A stretch of 64,000 bases of DNA from Closterium sp. NIES-65 (lineage: Eukaryota > Streptophyta > Zygnematophyceae > Desmidiales > Closteriaceae), in contig CANXME010002337.1 of assembly GCA_948144175.1 (NCBI GenBank), forward strand, positions 604,001-668,000, given 5' to 3'. Below the pieces are notes generated by a model. It was not told where the DNA came from, searched no databases, and saw only the letters and a list, made by a program, of their open reading frames with translations. Below, in pieces: positions 1-10,569 of this stretch. Made by a program: the position numbers and the translations under genes. Numbering within the stretch: position 1 is the first letter of the stretch; each line of letters starts with the position of its first letter.

Positions 1-2234
1 GACGAGGGGGAGACGCCACTCATGCTGGCAGCGAGGGACGACCACTCAGAGGCTGCCACGTGGCTGGTTGAGCACGGGGCGGCTGCTGCCACGTCAGCGG
101 AGAAGTCGGGCGCGCAGGCGATACATCACGCAGCGGGGCATGGTGGGTTGAAAACCAACTCTTGTAGTCACATCCTTTAGAAGCACAGGCAAATAAAAAG
201 CTTCATAAGTAATTGATATTCATGATTTGTATTTTTCTTTTCTTTTGCTTCTTCATGCGCGATGATAGTCCTTGCTCTGACTGGCCAACAATGCCGACTC
301 GAATCCTCTCGGACAACCTCATAATCCCTCACAGGTTCGGTGAAGATTCTCGAACTCCTATTGGACCACGGCGCCGACCCTAACGCTCAGAGCGACGCCG
401 GGCCTCCGCTGCTGTGGGCGTGCGGACACGGCAAGGTGGCTGCAGCGGGTGTGCTTCTAACGAGGGGAGCCAATCCAGACACGCCCAGCGAGGATGGCGT
501 GAACTCGCTGCTCACCGCCACTGCTGCCGGGGAGACAGAGATTGTGAAACTGCTGCTCAAGGTACGTACAGGGCATTTTGTTCAGGGTTTGAGGTTCAGG
601 GTTTAAGGTTCAGGGTTTGAGGTTCAGGGTTTGAGGTTCAGGGTTTGAGGTTCAGGGTTTTAGGTTCAGGGTTTGAGGTTGGGTTTGACGTTCAGGGTTT
701 GAGGTTGGGTTTGACGTTCAGGGTTCATGTACGCAGTTTGAGGTGCACGGTGTTTCAAAGTCAGTCCCCTGATCCCTTCCCCCATCACCACAGCACAGGG
801 CCCAGCCCAACCCAGGCGCCCCCACTCTTGCAGGGAGTTTTTGAGAATTCTCAAAAACGCCCAGCCCAACCCAGGCGCCCCCACTCTCCCCACCAATGCT
901 GCTGCTGTAGCAGCTAGTAGTACCAATGGTGCTGCTGCTGCCCCATCCTCCCCTCTCCCCTGTGTGACCGACCAACACCACGCCTCTCATCATTGCCCTC
1001 CTCATCCACGCCAGTGCCGACGCCAGCCTTCCTAACCTGCTTGATTGAATTCCTTACTCTCTGTTCCGTTCTCTCCCCCCCACCACAGCACGGGGCTCAG
1101 CCCAACCCTGGCGGCCCCCCTCTCCCCACCAACGCTGCTGCTGCTGCCGCCGCTGCCAATGGAACCACTGCTGCCCCGTCCTCCCCTCTCCCCTGTGTCA
1201 CCTCCACCACGCCTCTCATTGTCGCTGCCGACGCGGGCAACACACCCGCCGTCTCCGCTCTCCTTGCCGCCGGTGCTGATGCCAACAGGCACGACGAGGA
1301 TGGCATGACGGCACTAGACGCCGCCGCCGCTGCTGCTGCTCATGCCAACCTTCCTAAACCCCTTGCTTCAACCCCCTTCTTCCTGTTTCGTTTCCTTCTC
1401 CCCTTTGCCACAGCACGGCGCGCAGCCCAACCCAGGCGGTCCCCCTCTCCCCACCAACGCTGCAGCAGCAGCAGCAGCTGCTGCTGCTGCTGCTGCTGCT
1501 GCCAATGGAAGCACTGCTGCCCCGTCCTCACCTCTCCCCTGTGTCACCTCCACCACGCCTCTCATTGTCGCTGCCGACGCGGGCAACACACCCGCCGTCT
1601 CCGCTCTCCTTGCTGCCGGTGCTGATGCAGACAGGCGGGACGAGGATGGCATGACGGCACTAGACGCTGCTGCTGCTGCGGGGAATAAAGAGGTTGTCGG
1701 GTTGCTGCTGCCGGTGACTCAGCGGCCCACTGACGTGGCGGAGGGCGATTGGACGGTCGATGGAGTGATGAAACTGGCGGCGGGAGCAGGAGGAGCAGGA
1801 GGAGCAGGAGGGGGAGGAACAGGAGGAGGGAAGAAGGGAGAGGCATCTGCAGGAGGAGGAGGGGGAGCGGGGGGGGTAGGGGCACCACCCCCTGGTTCTG
1901 CTCTCTCTTCGGAAATGGCTGCAGCAGTGGCCGAGGCCAAGGCAAGGGGAGACGCAGCGTTCAGATCACAACAGTTCCAAGAGGCTGTTGATGCATACAC
2001 TCAGGTGTGTGTGATTTTTTTTTGGGTGTGTGTGTGTGCTACTATGGTGCATGGATGGAGGGATGTGGCTGCAGCAGTGGCAGAGGCGAAGGCGAGAGCT
2101 GATGCTCCGTTCAGATCACAGCAGTTTCAAGAGGCTGATCATGCATACACTCAGGTGCGTGTGTTTGTGTGTGTGTGTGTGTGTGCATGCGTGCGTGCAT
2201 GCGTGCGTGTGTGTGTGTGTGTGTGTGTCCGTGC

Positions 2235-2280
<46 letters not shown>

Positions 2281-4132
2281 TTTGGAGGGGGTGGGCTCTG
2301 CTATCATGCCTAACTTAAAGCCCAGCGCTATTGCTAACCAACCGGATTCCAAAACCCTTTCCAAGCACTGCATCTGTATGTAACCAGGGGAGGACCTTGC
2401 AGCAACACCAGCGGATGGCACCCTCCTGGCCAACTGCAGCATCTGTTGGCTGCGCCTGGGGCAGGCGCCCCTCGCCCTGGCAGACGGGCAGATGAGCAGT
2501 TAGGCAAATAACCCCCTCCACCCTTCTCCACCACCCCAAACCCCCCTCTCTATGCACTGGACCTGTACCCCAAGACAGACTTACCAGCAATTCCAGCGGA
2601 CGACAGGGTCATGAGAGGCACTCTGCTGGCCAACTGCACCATCTGCTGGCTGACCCTAAACCCTTTGTCCCTCCACCCCTCAACCACCCCCATGTCCCAT
2701 CACTAGGCAGTGGATTTGTACCCCAAGGCGGACTTACCAGCAACCCCAGCGGACGACAGGGTCATGAGAGGCACTCTGCTGGCCAACTGCACCATCTGCT
2801 GGCTGACCCTAAACCCTTTGTCCCTCCACCCCTCAACCACCCCCATGGCCCATCACTAGGCAGTGGATTTGTACCCCAAGGCGGACTTACCAGCAACCCC
2901 AGCGGACGACAGGGTCATGAGAGGCACTCTGCTGGCCAACCGCAGCATCTGCTGGCTGCGATTGGGACAGGCGCCCCTGGCTCTGGCAGACGGGCAGACA
3001 GGCAAATACCCCTCCCCACCCATCTCCACCACCCGAAACCCCCCTCTCCAGGCACTGGATATGTACCCAGAGGCAGCAGAGCTCGCAGCAACACCAGCGG
3101 ACGACAGGGTGATGAAGGGCACCCTCCTGGCCAACCGCAGCATCTGCTGGCTGCGATTGGGACAGGCGCCCCTCGCCCTGGCAGACGGACAGATGAGTCG
3201 ATCTCTGCGGCCCGACTGGCCCAAGGCTTACTTCCGAGAAGGGACTGCCTTCAGAGCGATGGAGGTGAGTGCTGAGAGGGGAGGGGGAAGCAGGGAGTGG
3301 GGAGAGGGAAGGGAGGGGTAGGCGGACGGGCAAATGAGTCTGTCGCTGCGGCCCGACTGGCCCAAGGCGTACTTCCGAGAAGGGACTGCCTTCAGAGCCA
3401 TGGAGGTGAGTGGGTCTGGAGCCATGGTGACTTTTGAGTCGACTCAAAAGTCTCTTCCGAGAAGGGACTGCCTTCAAAGCGATGGAGGTGAGTGGGTCTG
3501 GAGCCATGGGTGCAGTGCTCGGGAGGAGAAGAGGGGGAGAAGGGGAGAGAAGAGGTAGAAGTAGAAGGGAGGAGAGGACTAGGACAGGCGCCCGGGGAGA
3601 TGGGCAGACGGGCAGATGAGTAGGTCGCTGCGGCCCGACTGGCCCAAGGCCTACTTCCGAGAAGGGAGTGCGTTCAGAGCCATGGAGGTGGGGAGGGTAT
3701 GAGAGGGGGTTTCACGTTGGGGAATGGGGAGAAGTTAGGGAGAGGAGGGGGGGGGGGGGGGGGGGGGGAAGGGCCCAGTGGTCCAGGGGGCATTTGGGAG
3801 AGAGTGAACAGATTCAATCAGAAGGGTTCCCTTCTTTTTTTTTTCCGCACTGTATGGTGTTCTTAGTTTTACTGTTCGGTGTGCTGCAGCGTTACGAGGA
3901 TGCAGCGAATGTGTTCTTCGAAGGGGTTCAAGTCGATCCGAATAACATGGATCTCACGGCAGCATTTCAGTAAGTGGTGAATTTACATAAGCACTACAGC
4001 GTCATCCTTTGGCTTGTATCCTAGTTTCTTACACATGTTGCCTTGGTCGGTCTGTTTTTGTTTTGCAGAGAAGCGATTGAAGCTGGGCGCAAAGCACATA
4101 AACAGAAGCAGGGGTCTAATTCCAGCTCTTGA
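1..4132 (+). CDS. Ankyrin-repeat plus TPR protein (TPR10-like), 5' end missing
   Basis: Exons read from the sequence: 1-142 (open at the window edge), 335-561, 1414-2004, 3052-3264, 3890-3969, 4069-4132. They sum to 1317 nt, 438 residues plus stop, with all phases matching. Residues 1-170 hold ankyrin repeats ([58 protein letters not shown]). A Gly/Ala-rich linker follows, then a C-terminal TPR region beginning [21 protein letters not shown], with [34 protein letters not shown] and [18 protein letters not shown]. This order matches Arabidopsis TPR10-type proteins, whose TPR domain can bind Hsp70/Hsp90 C-termini; chaperone binding here is inference. The introns hold many decayed copies of neighbouring exons. 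The exon at 1414-2004 was chosen over its shorter relatives near 800 and 1089 because only it reads through into the TPR. Confidence 0.85.
575..728. repeat. Telomere-like 14-bp repeat in intron 2
   Basis: About ten tandem units of GGTTCAGGGTTTGA and close variants. The unit is two degenerate heptamers, TTCAGGG and TTTGAGG, each close to the plant telomere repeat TTTAGGG. It lies in an intron of the ankyrin-TPR gene. Either an interstitial telomere-like tract or a chance minisatellite. Confidence 0.7.
790..1340 (+). repeat. Decayed upstream copies of the ankyrin exon (pseudo-exons)
   Basis: Two extra copies of the exon at 1414-2004 lie upstream of it. The copy near 801-1030 has stop codons (TAG after AAV) and is split by a palindrome. 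The copy at 1089-1340 keeps the frame from [13 protein letters not shown] to [12 protein letters not shown], then breaks off into intron-like sequence where the functional exon continues GNKEVVGLL. They look like successive tandem duplications of intron plus exon start. Confidence 0.7.
837..858. repeat. Palindrome, AATT core, at a duplication junction
   Basis: A perfect 22-bp palindrome with core TTTTGAGAATTCTCAAAA. The 28 bases at 800-827 recur at 860-887, directly right of the palindrome, so it marks the join of a 59-bp tandem duplication. Confidence 0.9.
2005..3051 (+). repeat. Copies of TPR exons and a (TG)n tract in one intron
   Basis: This intron holds a second copy of the first TPR exon end with a GT donor (2070-2154), a (TG)n microsatellite (2160-2278), and four partial copies of the next exon (about 2385-2505, 2553-2655, 2707-2808, 2860-3000). 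Two of these copies are nearly identical to each other over about 150 bp. The functional exon is the last, 3052-3264. Confidence 0.75.
3325..3690 (+). repeat. Three copies of the [11 protein letters not shown] exon end with donor
   Basis: After the functional exon at 3052-3264, its last part plus GTGAGT recurs at about 3325-3412, 3450-3500 and 3603-3690. The second copy is joined to the first by a TCGA palindrome. Confidence 0.75.
3431..3450. repeat. Palindrome, TCGA core, at a duplication junction
   Basis: CTTTTGAGTCGACTCAAAAG, perfect over 20 bp. The exon piece CTTCCGAGAAGGGACTGCC and the following GTGGGTCTGGAGCCATGG occur on both sides. Confidence 0.95.
3747..3768. repeat. Run of 22 G
   Basis: Uninterrupted G tract in the intron before the last-but-one exon of the ankyrin-TPR gene. 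Length is likely unreliable in any assembly. Confidence 0.85.
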
Positions 4133-5371
4133 CACTCTAATTCTTGCGTACCATGTCTTTTTTTTCCCCGTTGTGTGTATATTACTAACGGAAATGTTTA
4201 TGAAGCAGAATATTGGCACACTTATGGTGATGTCTAAATTGTGGGGGACATACAACTATGAGTTAGTCTCCATGAGCTACACCCACCAAATCAAAACATA
4301 ATATTTATCGGAAAGTCAAGGTAGTTGGGTGGCGATGCGGCATGCGAGAGAGAGACACGCCAGCTTCAAGCCACGTGCTCGTGCGAAGGCGGCGAATTGA
4401 GTGCGCCACTTCTCCTCTCCCAAAACCTGTGAATTTTTGTGGGCTGACAGAGTAAACGAATCATCGTCGCCGTCTCGTCGCAACCAACCAGAGGGACGAA
4501 TTCGCAGCATTTGACAAGACCAACCGATCTGGCAATGACCGAGCGATGGAACACGAACCCTGAAAGGCTCGCTAGCCTTCGCCGCTGTGTTCTCGCATGG
4601 GGATTCCTCCACTGCCGCGCATGCTTTCCTTCGCAAAAGGCCGCTGCGAACCGCTTGACGAATCCAGCATTCTGGAATTCGCCGCCACGTCGCGCGAATG
4701 GAAGGGCGGGTGCACCATACATCCGTACCGCGCCCGCACTCCATGACCCCATCTTTCGCACATCCACACGTCCCCATTCGCACACGCTTTCGCTTCGCCC
4801 CTCTCCCCACAAACATGTGCGTGCTTGCAAGATTCCACCATCTACACCGCGAAGCGCATGTATGCCATCCCCACGACCCATGTTCTACCACGCCCATCCG
4901 AATTTGGGGCATGGAGTGGTGGGCTCCCAGGTTTGCCCCAGGTCCTGGCCCTAGCTCTTCTTCACCCCACTTATTCGCCCCTTTTTCCAGTCGGAATTCT
5001 TCCCTACACAACCACCGAAGTCATCCTTCCATCTTTCCATGATCTCCTTCGCTTCCGAAACAGCTTGGAGCTGCGGCTTCGTAATGTGTGGAATGAGTCG
5101 GGAGTTCTAGTTGACAGATTTGCAGAAAAGTATAGAGATTCCGGAAAGCGGCGGCCAAGGAATGTCGTAGACGAACTAGTAACGCGTCGCTGCTCGCCGC
5201 TGGAGACTCCTCATGCGGTCGCATGAGTTTTGAGACGTCTCAAAGCTCCTGTGTTCCCAGGAGCTCTCTTCTTGGCGCCGTATTCGGTGAACACAGCTTT
5301 CCACGAACTGAAACTGCCACAAAGTAAAAACGGTTAAGTCTCACCTTTGAAACGAGTATAAAGCGGCGAAA
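4133..5371. other. Intergenic region, no recognised gene
   Basis: Lies between the ankyrin-TPR stop and the LOB-domain start. Short open frames exist on both strands (longest minus, 4316-5011) but none resembles a known protein. It holds an ACGT-core palindrome with one mismatch at 5228-5245. It probably carries the terminator of the first gene and the promoter of the second. Confidence 0.6.
5228..5245. repeat. Palindrome, ACGT core, one mismatch
   Basis: TTTTGAGACGTCTCAAAG. No clear flanking duplication is visible here, unlike most other copies. Confidence 0.7.
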
Positions 5372-6216
5372 ATGACGGTTTCGCTGCTAACGCATCAGCC
5401 ACAGCAGTACCAACAGCAGCTATTTCAGCCTGCGCTCCAAATCCCTCCACGTGGCACTCAATCCGCGGAGTACGGCGCGTTCAACGGAGATGCATCCAGC
5501 GGACACTACAGCTCGTGCAATGGAGCTCCATTGGCGAACGATCCGTTAGCGAACACCTTCGAAAAGCCGGCCATCGATTACCCTCTTTCGCCATCCTGGG
5601 GCTTCGACGCTTTGCCATCGCCTAAGACGGCCATTGATGACTCTTCATTCTACTCGGCTCTCGAAACACCTCAAACGCAACGGGTTCAACCGATTGAACA
5701 AACTCAGCCGAGTCAACATCTCTCCGCCACAGCTACGTCGACTATCAGTAAACAAGATTACACTCCACCACGCATGGAGATGCAATCAATTCAGCAGATT
5801 CAACCAGGCCAACCAATTCAACCAGCTCCGAATCAAATGCGCCAGGATCACGAGCACTCCGCACCGTACGAGGAACCTTCCAGGCGAGTGCGTTCCTGTA
5901 GTGGTATTGGCGGCCATACCGGCGAGACTTGCGACGGTGGAGGCGGATATGGTGTGCAAAGCTCGACCAGTGGAAACCAGGGGTACTGGGTGCAACAGCA
6001 ACCCCAGCCGCAACAGCTGCACCCCCAGCAGCAACAACTTCAATCCCAGCCGCAGCAGCAGCATCAGCAGCATCAGCAGCATCAGCAGCTGCAGCAACAA
6101 CAGCTACAGCCGCAGCAGCAGCAGCAGCCGCAGCAGCAGCAGCAGCAGCCGCAGCAGCAGCAGCAGCAGCCGCAGCAGCAGCAGCAGCAGCAGCCGCAGC
6201 AGCAGCAGCAGCAGCC

Positions 6217-6256
<40 letters not shown>

Positions 6257-9200
6257 TACGCGCCGCAGTTCCCTGGTCAACAGCAGTCAATGGGGTCTTC
6301 GTCTTCAGTCGTCACGTATTCAACTGGTTACTCGTCTGGTTACTCCATGGGTGGTAACTCCTCCGCTGGTTACTCGACTGGTTACTCGTCCGGCTCTGCT
6401 CCGTTATCATCGTCTCCCCAGCCTATTTCGAGTACTGTACCTTTCGATTTAAGCACCGGCAATGCGTCCCTCGGTACAAGCGCGAACACTGCTTATCCGA
6501 ATCACAGCGCGTGTGCCACATCGGCAGCATTCTCCCCGCAGTCCACGTCACAGTTCCCGCATTCCACGTCAGCGTTCCCTTCGTCATCTACCGCTATGAC
6601 TCACAGCAGCGGCGCCACTGCTGCTTTTGCGACTACGCCGTCGTTCCAGCCGCAACAACCGCCGCAGTACGCGCCGATTTATGAGCCGCAACCGCCGCAG
6701 CAGTCACAACCATGGCAGCAGCAGCAGCAGCAACAGCAGAACCGTTCTCAACCACTGCCAGCACCGCCGCATCAGCAACAACAGAATAAGCATTATCAGC
6801 AGCAGCAGCAGGTTCAGCCGCCTCAGCAGCAGCCACAGCAAAAGCTTCTGTCAATTCCTCAGATGAATAGCACCTGGCCGAATACGCCCTCCCCCAGCAG
6901 CAACTGGCCGAATACGCCCTCCCCCTGTACCACCTCGTGGCAGGGTGCATCCAGCACGGCTCAGACGAACAGCAACACGTGGCACGGCACAGCTGCGCCA
7001 GGGGGCCCGCCTCCCGGGACGGCGCAAATGACTAGTAGCGCCGGTGCCGCCCCGCCATTCAGCAGCGCTGGATACAGCGGCGGCATTTCCCCCTCGCCTA
7101 GCGGGGGTGGCTCGCCTCTGGCTGGCGGAGACCTTTCCCGCGCGCCTGCCAGCGGAGACTATTCCCCCGCGGCGGCCCGCCAATCTTCCTGGAACGGTAT
7201 GAGTTTTCCGCCGGCCGCGAATGACTATGGGGCGCAAAGAACGACCACCCCCGTAGGTTCTCCTACTCCCCCGTTTGCGCCACCTGCCGCGCCAGCTGCC
7301 GCGCCCTGCGCCGCGCACCCTGTTACGCCAACAGCTGCTGCTACCGCCGTGCCATTCGGCGCTGCAAGCGGCTCACCTGCCCCTCCTCCCCCTCCTCCTT
7401 CCGCTTCTCCTGCTCACCCTTCTGCCGCTGCTCCTGCTTTCGGCGGCGGCGGTGCTGCTGCTGCTCCTGCTGTACCGGCTTGGACCGTTCCCGCGTCAGC
7501 ATCATCTCCAGCGCCGCCAACAGCAGCGCCGCCAGCAGCAGCGCCGCCAGCAGCACAAGCGTCAGCAGCAGCAGAAGAAGGAGCAACCGCACCAGCAGCG
7601 GCGTCAGCGGCGCCAGATGCGGCGGCGGCGGCGGCGGCGGCGAAGGATCCGCCGTGCGCGGCGTGCAAGTCGCTGCGGCGCAAGTGCACGCGCGAGTGCC
7701 TGCTGCTGCCGTACTTCCCGCGCAACCAGCCGGAGAAGTTTCACGTGGTGCACAAGGTGTTCGGCGCGAGCAATGTATCCAAAATGCTACAGGTGAGTCC
7801 CTTGTGCGGGGGAACATGAAGAAACCGGGAAAGGGAATAAATGTCATAAAGTGTTCCACGTGGAAGTTCCACGTGGTGCACAAGGTGTTCGGTGCCAGCA
7901 ACGTGTCGAAGATGCTGCAAGTGAGTCCCTTGTTAGGGGGGGGGAAATACAGGGGAACCGTGAAATGGGTATATGAAGGGGAAGCTCCTCGTGGCGTGGC
8001 GCACCAAGTGTTCGGCGCCAGTAACGTCACGAAAGGTGAAACGCCCTTGCGGTGACGCTTCGAGGAGTACTTTGCGTGGGGCCCTATCGTGAGTTTCACA
8101 GAGGGGAGAGGGGAAATGCAAGCGGCAGGAGAAGATTTTCGTGGTGCTGCGGTTGAGGCTCTGCGAGGATAGTGTTTCCTCTCGTGAGGTGATATAGCGG
8201 GAAGTACGGATGCTGCCGCAGAAAGTTGCAAGGTGACGATGCTGCAGGTGAGGTGGGCGGTGCGGCTGTTGCAAGTGTTGGTAAAGGTTGGGAGTAACGA
8301 ACGCCCAATCATATTTCGCCGATTTCGTCGCCAACAACGAACTCCAAGATGTTACAGGTAACCCCCCCTCGAGTTGTGCAGCGTGCTGTCCTCGTGGGTG
8401 TCGGGAAAGGAGGGCGTGACTGGGTGAGATCCTCGCTACTCAGAAAGGTGAACGATGTTACAGGTGAGCATTGAAGGTGAGATATACTGAAAGGTCATAA
8501 GTCATCAGAGTCTACACGTGAGTCACATTGAGGTGTTACTGAGATTGACTTGCGCTTGAACATTTAGTTTGTATTACTACAGAAATATATAGTAACCTAG
8601 CAGGTGAGCCCTACATTTTCACAGGTTAGCCTGGGCCTTACAACATAGCACTTGAGCCTTATCACAAAGTGCCGGGCAACCCTGATGGAATCGCAAGTAA
8701 TCCTTGTTATGTAACATGGACAACATTTTTAAATAAATAGGGCTGCACTTCAATTTAGAAAGGCTCATCCCACACTCCTGCCTCTCTCTGTCATCCTGCC
8801 GCTCCGGCCCCTTCCATTCTCTGCCCCTCCCTCCCTCTTTACAGGACATCCCGGTGGCCCAGAGGGAGGATGCAGCGGCCAGTCTCGAGTACGAGGCACA
8901 GGCGACGCTTAAAGAGACCCGTTCAATCGTGAAAAAGCCCTGATATCCCTCAGCTTCTCCCACTCACCTGCCTCTCCTCCTGTCTCCTGTGTCTTCCTCC
9001 CCTCCCTCCCTCCCTCTTACAGGACATCCCGGTGGCCCAGAGGGAGGATGCAGCGGCCAGTCTGGAGTACGAGGCACAGGCGACGCTTAAAGAGACCCAT
9101 CTAACAAATTTTCCTGCCTCTCCTCTCATTCTTCTCCTCCTGCTCCTACTGTCTGTTGTGCGACTGTGCTCCCCTTACAGGACATCCCGGTGGCACAGAG

Positions 9201-10569
9201 GGAGGATGCAGTGGCAAGCTTGGAGTACGAGGCACAGGCGAGGCTCAGAGACCCGGTGTACGGCTGCGTGGGAGTCATCTGCCTGCTGCAGGTACATCCC
9301 ACTCTCCACTCTCGCTCCTCCCTCCCTACCTACCTCCCTGTCATGAGCCCCCTTATCCGCTCCTCTGAGACATCTCAACCACGAGGCTCAGAGATCCGGT
9401 GTACGGCTGCGTGGGAGTTATCTGCCTGCTACAGGTACACCCCTCTTCCCTCTACTCCACATGTATTCACAAACCTCTTAGAAACCCCTCGTGCCTCAGA
9501 AATGGGCACCTCCCCCCTCCCCCCTCTTTGTCTTTCGAGACCCGGTATATGGCTTCGTGGGGGTCAACTGCCTTTGATTTCGACTCAAAAGCTCGAATCT
9601 AAAGCTCAGAGACCCGGTATAAGGCTTCGTGGGGGTCATCTGACTGCTCCAGGTACCTCCATCCTCTAGCAAACCTCGTCTTTCACTTAGCCGCCCTTCG
9701 GCCCTAATTCAATCCCCTTGCCCTGAATCTTCCTGACCTGAATCTCCCTGCCTTGAGATTCCGTACCTGAATTCTGAGTCGACTCACAAGTCATTCCGTA
9801 CCTGAATTCTGAGTCGACTCACAAGTCATTCCGTACCTGAATTCTGAGTCGACTCACAAGTCATTCCGTACCTGAATTCTGAGTCGACTCAAAAGTCATT
9901 CCGTATCTGAGTTCCCTTGCCCCGAAACTCCCTGCCCTGAATCCTCCTGCCCTGAATCCTCCTGCCCTGAATCCTCCTGCCCTGAATCCTCCTTCCCTGA
10001 ATCCTCCTGCCCTGAATCCTCCTGCCCTGAATCCTCCTACCCTGAACCCTCCTGCCCTGAATCCTCCTGCCCTGAATCCTCCTGCCCTGAATCCTCCTGC
10101 CCTGAATCCTCCTGCCCTGAATCCTCCTGCCCTGAATCCTCCTGCCCTGAATCCTCCTGCCCTGAATCCTCCTGCCCTGAACCCCCCTGCCCTGACTGAA
10201 TCCTCCTGCCCTGAATCCTTCTGCCCCATGTCACCAACCTCATCAACGCCCCTCGACCTCTCTCCTTGCTCCCCACTTCCCTTTCCACTTCCTTTTTCCC
10301 CATGACCCAAGGGGACCTCTAGGTTTCTTCCCTCATTGCTCATCCCCATTGTTTCCCCTCTTGCCCCCCTTCCCCATTGTGTCAAACAGAAAGAGATGGT
10401 GGCCCTGCAGGAGCAGCTGAAGGACATAGAGGCTTCTTCCCTCTCGTCCTCTCCCAATGCAACACACAGCTCGACGATTTCTGGTGACGGGGCCATGTAT
10501 GGGATTGAATCATCTGCTGCAGCAGTGCCCAGTGTGGGAGCAGCAAGAGAAGAGGGAGGCGAGTGTTGA
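5372..10569 (+). CDS. Class I LOB-domain (LBD) transcription factor with long Gln-rich N-terminus
   Basis: Exons 5372-7792, 9181-9291 and 10390-10569, all in phase 0, give 903 residues. The LOB domain is near the C-terminus, about residues 760-860: zinc-finger-like CAACKSLRRKCTREC (CX2CX6CX3C), GAS block FHVVHKVFGASNVSKMLQ, then DIPVAQREDAVASLEYEA and RDPVYGCVGVICLLQ, leading into the coiled-coil part KEMVALQEQLKDIE. Intact Cys block and zipper-like tail indicate class I, a plant-specific DNA-binding family. The first roughly 755 residues are low complexity: Gln runs around 6000-6250 and 6710-6840, then Ser/Pro/Ala-rich. In land plants the LOB domain usually sits near the N-terminus. The start at 5372 is the first ATG of the open frame; an internal start would shorten the tail. 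Confidence 0.85.
5990..6252 (+). repeat. In-frame CAG/CAA repeat (polyglutamine)
   Basis: Coding trinucleotide repeat giving Gln runs broken by Pro and His. It also keeps other frames open as polyalanine or polyserine, which are not real genes. Confidence 0.9.
7793..9180 (+). repeat. LBD intron 1 filled with copies of both flanking exon borders
   Basis: The GAS-block exon end plus GTGAGT recurs almost intact at 7856-7927, partly at about 7995-8035, and as short ATG-CTG-CAG-GT remnants near 8240, 8348 and 8455. The start of exon 2 (DIPVAQREDA) with its acceptor appears early at about 8845-8923 and 9024-9103; both run into stops. Thus donor copies cluster at the left and acceptor copies at the right of the same intron. 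Confidence 0.8.
9292..10389. repeat. LBD intron 2: exon copies, 35-bp and 15-bp arrays
   Basis: Partial copies of the exon 2 end (RDPVYGCVGVICLLQ) lie at about 9390-9435 and 9600-9652. The first two are linked by a decayed palindrome (TGAGACATCTCA, 9365-9376), the next by another at 9572-9591. Four 35-bp units carrying TGAGTCGACTCA follow at 9770-9900, then about 18 units of CCCTGAATCCTCCTG from 9940 to 10230. Confidence 0.8.
9775..9891. repeat. Four tandem TCGA-core palindromes, 35-bp period
   Basis: TGAGTCGACTCA at 9775, 9810, 9845 and 9880. Right arms read CTCACAAG in three units and CTCAAAAG in the last; the left arm is shortened to CTGAG. The unit equals palindrome plus a 15-20 bp flank, as expected if junction duplications were repeated. 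Confidence 0.85.

Noticed and set aside
4316-5011. Minus-strand frame of 231 codons between the first two genes
   Set aside because: No recognisable domain, no splice-supported neighbours, and overlapping open frames on the other strand; probably chance in GC-rich DNA.
5355-5364. GTATAAAG before the LBD start as a TATA box
   Set aside because: It lies only about 9 bases before the ATG, leaving no room for a normal transcription start upstream of the ATG.
5745-6290. Minus-strand polyalanine frame, and plus-strand polyserine and polyalanine frames
   Set aside because: They are other-frame readings of the CAG repeat coding for polyglutamine in the LBD protein.
9861-10496. Minus-strand frame with RAGGF repeats
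   Set aside because: It is a translation of the 15-bp array CCCTGAATCCTCCTG inside an LBD intron.
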